Source: Candidatus Manganitrophaceae bacterium
GTDB lineage: Bacteria; Nitrospirota; Nitrospiria; SBBL01; Manganitrophaceae
Assembly: GCA_004297235.1 (NCBI GenBank)
Contig: SCUR01000239.1
Span: forward strand, 1-8,426
Length of the DNA: 8,426 bases
Direction: 5' to 3'
In this document: piece after piece, positions 1 to 5,121 of the stretch
Position numbering within the stretch: position 1 is the first letter of the stretch
Layout: every line of letters begins with the position of its first letter
Made by a program: the position numbers and the translations under genes
The notes under the pieces: generated by a model
What the model saw: only the letters and a program-made list of their open reading frames with translations
Database searches by the model: none
What the model was told of the DNA's origin: nothing

Positions 1-236
1 CCGACGATGTGGGCGTTGGAGAATTTTTTGGCGATCGCAAAACTGAGGATGCCGGTGCCGCAGGCAAGATCGAGGATTTTTTGAGAGGAGGGGGGAATTT
101 TGGAGAGGATTTTTTTCTTCCAGAGCCGGTCGATCCAGAAGGTCGAATGATCGACCACCTGATCGTAGCTTGCGCCGGTCTTTTCGAAGAATTGTTCCGC
201 CCAGGCGCGCTTTTCTTCCAGGCTCGGAGGGACCAA
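1..236 (-). CDS. Class I SAM-dependent methyltransferase, N-terminal part (cut by left edge)
   Basis: Only the first 78 codons are in the window; the rest lies beyond the left edge. The visible protein has an N-terminal helical stretch (about residues 5-48, with EKTGASYDQVVDHSTFW) followed by KILDLACGTGILSF (53-66), the glycine-rich motif I that binds S-adenosylmethionine in class I methyltransferases. The substrate cannot be judged from this part; UbiE/MenG-like or generic methyltransferase type 11/25 families are possible. The frame is the same as that of pyrE, whose TAA stop lies one codon upstream. The first usable start is therefore the TTG at 236-234, preceded by AAGGG seven bases away. 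A GTG at codon 27 is the next candidate but would remove much of the N-terminus. The gene is probably cotranscribed and translationally coupled with pyrE. The methyltransferase fold is clear; the exact start is less so. Confidence 0.8.
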   Translation of the reverse strand, partial: MVPPSLEEKRAWAEQFFEKTGASYDQVVDHSTFWIDRLWKKKILSKIPPSSQKILDLACGTGILSFAIAKKFSNAHIV

Positions 237-239
237 GGG

Positions 240-806
240 TTAGCCCTTCAACAGATCTTCCACCGTGTAGAGACTCTCGACCTCGAAGCCGAGCTTTTCC
301 AGATACTCGCGTCCCCCTTCTTTCCGGTCGACCAGCGCGATCACCTTCACGACGTCGCAGCCGGCCTCTTGGAGAATCCGGATGGTGCGCTCGGTGGCGC
401 GTCCGCTGGTGAGGACATCATCGACCACGACGACCTTGGTTTCCCGGCCGACGCTTCCCTCGATGTAGCTCTGATTGCCGTAGCCCTTCGGTTCCTTTCG
501 AATGATGAAAGCCGAGACGGGAGCGCCGCTTTCGTAGCTGAGGACTGCGACGGCGGTGGCGATCGGGTCGGCGCCGAGGGTCATCCCGCCGATGGCATCG
601 ATCTCCAGATCGGCGATCCGGTCGAGAATCAACAATCCGACCCAGGTGGCCCCTTCGGGATCGAGCGTCACCTTCTTGCAATCGATATAGAAGTGGCTCT
701 TTCGTCCCGACGAGAGAACGAAGGTCGGCTCGCTGCTGTAGACAAACGAATCGCGAAGTTTTTTGAGGAGTTGCTGGCGGAGGGCCGCGCGTTCCCGGTC
801 ATTCAT
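240..806 (-). CDS. pyrE: Orotate phosphoribosyltransferase
   Basis: The 188-residue protein transfers ribose-5-phosphate from PRPP to orotate, giving orotidine monophosphate, the fifth step of de novo pyrimidine synthesis in the cytoplasm. The type I phosphoribosyltransferase PRPP-binding motif is complete: VVVVDDVLTSGRAT at residues 125-138, with the acidic pair D129-D130. The N-terminal orotate-binding region is present (FVLSSGRKSHFYIDCKK, about 29-45). The flexible catalytic loop is RKEPKGYG (103-110), carrying R103, K104 and K107. Where the well-studied Salmonella enzyme has a loop histidine, this protein has Y109. I believe this occurs in other PyrE subgroups, but I could not check. Length is normal for the shorter bacterial forms. 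The start at 806 is fixed by an in-frame TGA four codons upstream. The methyltransferase follows directly, and a promoter sits just before the start. Confidence 0.95.
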   Translation of the reverse strand: MNDRERAALRQQLLKKLRDSFVYSSEPTFVLSSGRKSHFYIDCKKVTLDPEGATWVGLLILDRIADLEIDAIGGMTLGADPIATAVAVLSYESGAPVSAFIIRKEPKGYGNQSYIEGSVGRETKVVVVDDVLTSGRATERTIRILQEAGCDVVKVIALVDRKEGGREYLEKLGFEVESLYTVEDLLKG

Positions 807-814
807 TGCATTCC

Positions 815-843
815 ATCATACAGGCAAGGCGGTCTAAAAGCAA
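815..843 (-). promoter_or_regulatory. Putative sigma70-type promoter of pyrE
   Basis: On the minus strand TTGCTT (843-838) and TATGAT (820-815) are separated by 17 bases. The -10 box matches consensus at five of six positions; the -35 box matches only TTG. Only eight bases separate the -10 box from the pyrE ATG, so transcription would start at or one to two bases before the start codon. Transcription from here would give an almost leaderless mRNA. Confidence 0.5.
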
Positions 844-893
844 CGGGTTTTCAATCAAAGAGCGCGAGAAAGGCGGGATTTTAAACGAGAAGA

Positions 894-913
894 GGTTCAC
901 ACCTGTGGAAACC
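894..913. repeat. Imperfect 20-bp dyad between the DUF2231 gene and pyrE
   Basis: The plus strand reads GGTTcaCACctGTGgaAACC, with seven symmetric base pairs around a two-base centre. The tight centre makes a stable RNA hairpin unlikely, so it looks more like a protein-binding dyad than a terminator. It lies about 50 bases upstream of the pyrE -35 box and 35 bases past the DUF2231 stop. It could be an operator, or chance. Confidence 0.2.
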
Positions 914-948
914 GGAAAGAGCGGGCCGAATGTCCATCCGCCGATGCC

Positions 949-1434
949 TTATGCGACCCTTCGGAATCGCTCTTCGCCGGTTTGCTTCTTCTCTTCCACG
1001 CCGATCCCGTATCGGTAGACCAACTCTCCGCCCAGCCATCCCTGAAGACCGATCAAGAGGACGCCGACCAGATTCAAGATGACGACCCCCCACGGCTTCT
1101 GGTTCTCCGCGATGACCCCCCAGTCGCGAAGGAGCAGATTGGCGAAGTAGAGAATCGCCAAGGTAACGCCGATTCCCATGTGGTATGTCGCGACCTGGCG
1201 GGCTTCGGTATTCGGGGGGAGGGTGAGGTAGTCGAGAAAGCCCGGCAGGGCGGCGGCGACGTTCCCGACCAGCCCGATCAGAATCGTCCAGTACGCCATT
1301 CGAAACCAAAACGGAGCGCCGGTGGAGAGGTAAACGAGATCGAAAATGAACGAGGTTATATAGAGGCCGATGGGAAAGACGACGAGCATCGGATGGATCG
1401 GATGGCCTAAAATTTTCGCGCGGCTCGGTTGCAT
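949..1434 (-). CDS. DUF2231 family four-helix membrane protein
   Basis: This 161-residue protein begins with the GHPIHPMLVVFPIGL block (10-24) typical of DUF2231, a family of small integral membrane proteins without an established biochemical function. Four hydrophobic segments are visible at about 15-35, 48-68, 84-102 and 116-135, followed by QGWLGGELVYRYGIGV (131-146) and a charged cytoplasmic-looking tail. Histidines H11, H14 and H85 lie at or in the helices and could bind metal or heme, but this is speculation. The start at 1434 is chosen because AGGAGG (1445-1440) stands five bases before it. An in-frame ATG 14 codons upstream has no comparable ribosome binding site and would place extra polar residues before the family block. 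The gene lies upstream of pyrE on the same strand, with a 142-bp gap. Nothing ties its function to pyrimidine synthesis. Confidence 0.85.
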   Translation of the reverse strand: MQPSRAKILGHPIHPMLVVFPIGLYITSFIFDLVYLSTGAPFWFRMAYWTILIGLVGNVAAALPGFLDYLTLPPNTEARQVATYHMGIGVTLAILYFANLLLRDWGVIAENQKPWGVVILNLVGVLLIGLQGWLGGELVYRYGIGVEEKKQTGEERFRRVA

Positions 1435-1439
1435 AAGCT

Positions 1440-1445
1440 CCTCCT
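1440..1445 (-). promoter_or_regulatory. Ribosome binding site that sets the DUF2231 start
   Basis: AGGAGG on the minus strand, five bases before the ATG at 1434. It is the strongest Shine-Dalgarno match in the window. It favours this ATG over the in-frame ATG at 1476. Confidence 0.8.
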
Positions 1446-1466
1446 GAACAAAGTGTGACTTCTCTA

Positions 1467-1496
1467 AATGTAACATCTGGAAAAATGAAGGCGCAA
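1467..1496 (-). promoter_or_regulatory. Weak candidate promoter of the DUF2231 gene
   Basis: On the minus strand TTGCGC (1496-1491) and TACATT (1472-1467) are separated by 18 bases. The -10 box has four consensus matches and the -35 box only three. The distance to the start codon is reasonable (about 32 bases from the -10 box). This is the best candidate I could find in the gap, but it is weak. Confidence 0.25.
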
Positions 1497-1500
1497 TGAC

Positions 1501-1531
1501 CCGAAAGAGGAAGAGGTCCTACTCCTTTCGG
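1501..1531. repeat. Inverted repeat in the divergent intergenic region
   Basis: CCGAAAG (1501-1507) and CTTTCGG (1525-1531) form perfect 7-bp arms around a 17-base purine-rich spacer. It lies upstream of both divergent genes, just beyond the weak DUF2231 promoter candidate. No T-run follows directly on either strand, so it is not a standard terminator. It may be a regulator site or chance. Confidence 0.25.
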
Positions 1532-1614
1532 ATGAGGATGGGTTTTTACTCTTCTTGTAAACCGCCGCTCTCTTTTTCCACTCCGATGGGGAGTTTTCAT
1601 TTAGGCAGGTCCCC

Positions 1615-1643
1615 TTGACGACGCCCCGATTCAGGTATAGGAT
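1615..1643 (+). promoter_or_regulatory. Putative sigma70-type promoter of the binding protein/kinase operon
   Basis: TTGACG (1615-1620) and TAGGAT (1638-1643) are separated by 17 bases. The -35 box matches at five of six positions and the -10 box at four of six. Transcription would start near 1650 and leave a leader of about 55 bases before the ATG at 1706. Confidence 0.5.
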
Positions 1644-1705
1644 CAAGGGGGTGTCCACTCGTTGAGTCGCTTCAGCTCCCGCGCGTTTTCTTGTGGGTCT
1701 TTCAA

Positions 1706-2677
1706 ATGAAAGCAGGTCTCTCCACACTGCTGACCTTTTTGGGGATGGCGGCCCTTTTCGGCTGCGAAGCCCCCCGCCCCGAGCCGCTCCGGATCGGATA
1801 TATCGACTGGCCCGGCTATGAAATTCTCTACCTTGCCCAGCAAAAGTCGTTTCTACAACAGGAAAAGGCGCCGGTTCTTCTGAAAGATTTCACCTCCTTC
1901 AGCGATCTGCTCAAGGCGCTCCAAGTGGGGCGGCTCGACGGGGCGGCGATGTCGATCAACGAGATGCTCCTCTCCCGGCTCGGGAAAGATTATCGCGTGG
2001 TCTTTGTCCTCGATGTGTCCCACGGGGCCGACGGCATCGTCGGACAGCAGCCGATCCGATCGTTCAAAGAGCTCAAGCGGAAGCGGATCGGGGTGGAGCT
2101 CAAAGGACTCGGCGGGTACGTCTTGACGCGCGCTTTGCAAAAGGCCGGCATGGACGCATCAGAGATTACTCGGATCAATATGACCGCGACGATTGAAGCC
2201 TATAGCGCCTTCATGGATAAAGAAGTCGATGCCGTCGTCACGTTCGAACCGGTCTTAAGCCGGCTGATCGCCGAACAGCGGGGGAACCTTCTTTTTACGA
2301 GCCGCGAGATCCCGGATGAAATTATCAATGTGCTGATCTTTCACGTGGACGCCTTAAAAAACCGACGCCAGGATTGCCTAAAAGTATTGCAGGGCTACCT
2401 CAAGGCGCGCGAATTTTGGAAGAAGGAGCCGGAGGACGCCGTCAACATCATGGCCCGCCGCGAGCGGATTCCTCCCGATTATTTTAGAACGAGCCTGAAC
2501 GGGCTTCTCATCCCCGATCTCTCCACCAATCTGACCTACTTCGGCCTGGCCGACACGGAGAACTACTTTCTGGAGACATTGAGAAACTTCCAGGGCTTCA
2601 TGGAAGAGAACCGCCTTCCTTATGAGCCGGTCTATTTTGAAAACCTCCTGACCGATTTGAAAGGGGTGAAAGGATGA
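1706..2677 (+). CDS. Lipoprotein solute-binding protein, NMT1/THI5-SsuA-TauA-like
   Basis: A 323-residue periplasmic binding protein of the class II fold. It opens with a lysine, a hydrophobic stretch (5-18) and LFGC, a lipobox-like site with C20 as the likely lipidated cysteine; F at -2 is not ideal. The mature domain starts with LRIGYIDWPGYEILYLA (28-44), the opening typical of NMT1/SsuA/TauA-type binding proteins, and continues with SFKELKRKRIGVE (119-131) and VDAVVTFEPV (174-183), the usual hinge-region landmarks. These families bind small compounds such as sulfonates, nitrate or thiamine pyrimidine precursors; the ligand here cannot be read. The ATG at 1706 is preferred over an in-frame TTG at 1691 because it puts the signal peptide at the N-terminus, although its ribosome binding site is weak. 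No transporter permease or ATPase is adjacent. The stop overlaps the kinase start, so a sensing role is inferred. Confidence 0.85.
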   Translation: MKAGLSTLLTFLGMAALFGCEAPRPEPLRIGYIDWPGYEILYLAQQKSFLQQEKAPVLLKDFTSFSDLLKALQVGRLDGAAMSINEMLLSRLGKDYRVVFVLDVSHGADGIVGQQPIRSFKELKRKRIGVELKGLGGYVLTRALQKAGMDASEITRINMTATIEAYSAFMDKEVDAVVTFEPVLSRLIAEQRGNLLFTSREIPDEIINVLIFHVDALKNRRQDCLKVLQGYLKAREFWKKEPEDAVNIMARRERIPPDYFRTSLNGLLIPDLSTNLTYFGLADTENYFLETLRNFQGFMEENRLPYEPVYFENLLTDLKGVKG

Positions 2678-4968
2678 CGGAGCACTCCAGCCGGCGCCGA
2701 AGAAGGCTCTCCGTCTCCGCCAAAGTCGCTCTGCTGACCTTGTTCGGCGGGATTCTCTTTGCCTTCATCATCGCCGGGGTCTCCTACTGGATGCAGCGCA
2801 CGGACGACACCCGAGATCTGCAGACGCGCGCGCAACAGACGAGCGATCAGCTCAGTTATATCGTGGAGGTCCTTCTCAACAAGGGAGATCTGAACTCGGT
2901 CCAGCGGATTGTCGAGAACATCACCACCGACCGGGGCATTTTTTTCATCGCCATCGTCGATGCCGATCTGAAGGTCCTCGCCTCCAGCGAGCACGATCTC
3001 CTGGGCGTTTCGATCTCCGAGTACCGGGAGAATCCACAGCTTTATAAAGAATTCAAACGGGTGATCACCTATGGCAAGACGGAGTTCATCCATCATCCCC
3101 ACCGAGGTCATTTCGAGATCGTTGCCCCCCTCACCCTCTCGAATTCGTCCCAGACGCAGCCGTTTGTTTCGGGGGCGGTGACCGTGGCGTTTAAAGACGA
3201 CCCGCTGATCTGGAACCCGCAGGAAAACTTCTGGAGGCACCTCCAGCTCGCGCTGGCGATGACCACCGTTGCCATCCTCCTTCTTTATGTGCTCCTGCGC
3301 CGATGGGTGACCGCTCCGCTGGAGCGGTTGACGCGGGCTTCGGAGCGGTTGGGTTCCGGGGAGCTGGGGATCCAAATCCCGGTCTCGTCCTCAAACGAGA
3401 TCGGAAAGCTGACGGAGACGTTTAATGGGATGTCGGCCTCCTTGGCCGCCCAACGTCGGGCGCTTCAGGCTTCCGAGGAGCGCTACCTTCGTATTTTCAA
3501 TTCCTCTCCCTTGTGTCTGGTAGTGGTCGATGCGGCCGGAACGATCGTCGATGTAAACGCCACCTTCCTGGCCGAGATGGCCGAGGGGTCGAAGCGGGAA
3601 GCGTGGGTCGGAAAGCCGGTGAAGGAGGTCCCCTTCATCAAAGCGGGGAATCTAAGCGGAGAGGTCCAGAAGCTGTTGGCGTCGGCAACGCTGGTGGAGC
3701 GCTGGAAGGTGGGAGCCTCCTTTCCGGGAAAGGGGCGCCGCTCCATCTTCAATTTTACCGGGATACCCCTCTTCGACAGCGAGCAGAAGATGTCGGGGGC
3801 CGTCTTCGCCGCAAAGGACATCACGACGGAGCAGACGCTGGAGGCGCAGCTCGTTCAATCGCAAAAAATGGAGAGCTTGGGGGTGCTGGCGGGCGGGGTC
3901 GCGCATGACTTCAATAATATCCTCACCGGCATCCTCGGATATGCCTCTTTGTTGAAGCTGAAGATGTCCCCCGACGATCCGAACATGATGCCGGTGGACG
4001 TGATCGAAAAATCGGGTCTCCGGGCGCGCGCGCTGATTCAGCAATTGATGGGCTTTGCCCGCCGGACGGGGGCGATCCAAGTGCCGGTCGGCGTCAATAA
4101 CTTGATCTTGGAAGTGGTCCCGCTTCTGGAGAGAGGGGTGGGACAGGGGGTGGCCATCCGAACCGAGCTCGATCCGACCGCTCCGAAGATCATGGCCGAC
4201 AGCGGCCAGATTCACCAGGCGCTGATGAATCTCTGCATCAATGCCAAAGACGCCCTTCCCCCGAAAGGGGGGACGATTTGGCTCAAAACGCGAACAGCGC
4301 GATTACCGGCGCGCGCCGACCCCGATCGAAAAGAAGAGTGGGTGGAGGTGATCATTGAAGATACGGGAAGCGGCATCCCTCCCGAGATCCTTCCCCGCAT
4401 TTTTGATCCCTTCTTCACGACCAAGGAGGTGGGGAAGGGGACCGGCCTCGGCCTCTCGGTCACCTACGGCATCGTCAAGGAGCATGGGGGGGAGCTGACG
4501 GTTCACTCGGAAGTGGGAAAGGGGACGATCTTTACCCTTCTTTTTCCGAAGACCCAGGAAATATCCGATCGAAAAGAGGCGGCGGGACCGGAGATTTCCC
4601 TGCGAGGAGAGTCTCGGCAAATCCTTCTGGTCGACGATGAGAAGAGCCTGCTCGAGCTGGGAAGAAAGGTCCTGGAGGAGCGAGCCTTCCGGGTCCTTAC
4701 CGCCGGAACCGGGGAGGAGGCGATCGAGGTCTATCGAAAAGAGGGAGAGAAGATTCGCCTGATCGTTCTCGATCTGCTGATGCCGGGCCTGGGAGGCTGG
4801 CAGACCTATGCGCGGCTGCGAGAGATCAACCCGAAGGTCCGGGTGCTGTTCACCAGCGGCTATGGCGGAACGCAGGAGATTGAAGAGAATCTCGGCAAAC
4901 AGCCGTACCTCAAGAAACCGTATCGCATCCAGGAGCTCCTGTCGGCGATTCAAAAAACGCTCGAATGA
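2674..4968 (+). CDS. Hybrid sensor histidine kinase (TM-sensor-TM-HAMP-PAS-HisKA-HATPase-REC)
   Basis: A 764-residue membrane kinase. Residues 1-16 are basic; helix 1 spans about 17-39, a periplasmic sensor domain of about 150 residues follows (41-187, possibly CACHE/PDC-like), and helix 2 spans about 188-208. HAMP covers about 209-260 and PAS about 265-385. The H-box is GGVAHDFNN with phospho-acceptor H411. The ATPase domain shows the N-box NLCINAKDAL (519-528), DTGSGIP (563-569), FDPFFTT (577-583) and GKGTGLGLS (588-596). The C-terminal receiver has D654-D655, phospho-acceptor D700 in VLDLLMP, T727 and K748, so every catalytic residue is present. It should pass phosphate from H411 to D700 and then to an unseen partner. 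ATGA overlap with the binding-protein gene and AAGGGG seven bases upstream indicate coupled translation. No DNA-binding output domain is present here or in a neighbour. The periplasmic domain could receive the ligand-loaded lipoprotein. Confidence 0.95.
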   Translation: MTEHSSRRRRRLSVSAKVALLTLFGGILFAFIIAGVSYWMQRTDDTRDLQTRAQQTSDQLSYIVEVLLNKGDLNSVQRIVENITTDRGIFFIAIVDADLKVLASSEHDLLGVSISEYRENPQLYKEFKRVITYGKTEFIHHPHRGHFEIVAPLTLSNSSQTQPFVSGAVTVAFKDDPLIWNPQENFWRHLQLALAMTTVAILLLYVLLRRWVTAPLERLTRASERLGSGELGIQIPVSSSNEIGKLTETFNGMSASLAAQRRALQASEERYLRIFNSSPLCLVVVDAAGTIVDVNATFLAEMAEGSKREAWVGKPVKEVPFIKAGNLSGEVQKLLASATLVERWKVGASFPGKGRRSIFNFTGIPLFDSEQKMSGAVFAAKDITTEQTLEAQLVQSQKMESLGVLAGGVAHDFNNILTGILGYASLLKLKMSPDDPNMMPVDVIEKSGLRARALIQQLMGFARRTGAIQVPVGVNNLILEVVPLLERGVGQGVAIRTELDPTAPKIMADSGQIHQALMNLCINAKDALPPKGGTIWLKTRTARLPARADPDRKEEWVEVIIEDTGSGIPPEILPRIFDPFFTTKEVGKGTGLGLSVTYGIVKEHGGELTVHSEVGKGTIFTLLFPKTQEISDRKEAAGPEISLRGESRQILLVDDEKSLLELGRKVLEERAFRVLTAGTGEEAIEVYRKEGEKIRLIVLDLLMPGLGGWQTYARLREINPKVRVLFTSGYGGTQEIEENLGKQPYLKKPYRIQELLSAIQKTLE

Positions 4969-5056
4969 AATTCAATAAAGAGTCAAGAGTAAGAAACGGA
5001 TGGGGTCGCCTCCTCATTCCTCATTTTCAGATTCCGCATTGTCCCGATCCTTCCAT

Positions 5057-5085
5057 TTGACATCGTTCGACCGCGATGCCAGAAT
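5057..5085 (+). promoter_or_regulatory. Putative sigma70-type promoter of the radical SAM gene
   Basis: A perfect TTGACA (5057-5062) and CAGAAT (5080-5085; four of six matches) are separated by exactly 17 bases. Transcription would start near 5092, leaving a leader of about 30 bases. This makes the radical SAM gene a separate transcription unit from the kinase. I see no convincing terminator for the kinase gene in 4969-5056. Confidence 0.55.
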
Positions 5086-5121
5086 AGCCGAAACCAGACG
5101 CAGAGAGAAAATTTATAGATC

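Noticed and set aside
9..884. A 291-codon open frame on the plus strand across the methyltransferase and pyrE
   Set aside because: The opposite strand carries the complete PyrE PRPP motif and a methyltransferase motif I. The plus-strand frame crosses both genes and shows no family signature.
1581..1600. Small terminator-like hairpin (ACTCC...GGAGT followed by TTTT) in the divergent gap
   Set aside because: The stem is only five base pairs, and it lies just upstream of the promoter of the binding-protein operon with no plus-strand gene before it to terminate.
4969..5056. Terminator or small gene between the kinase and radical SAM genes
   Set aside because: I found only short direct repeats (TCCTCATT-type) and no stable stem with a T-run. 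The short open frames have no ribosome binding site.
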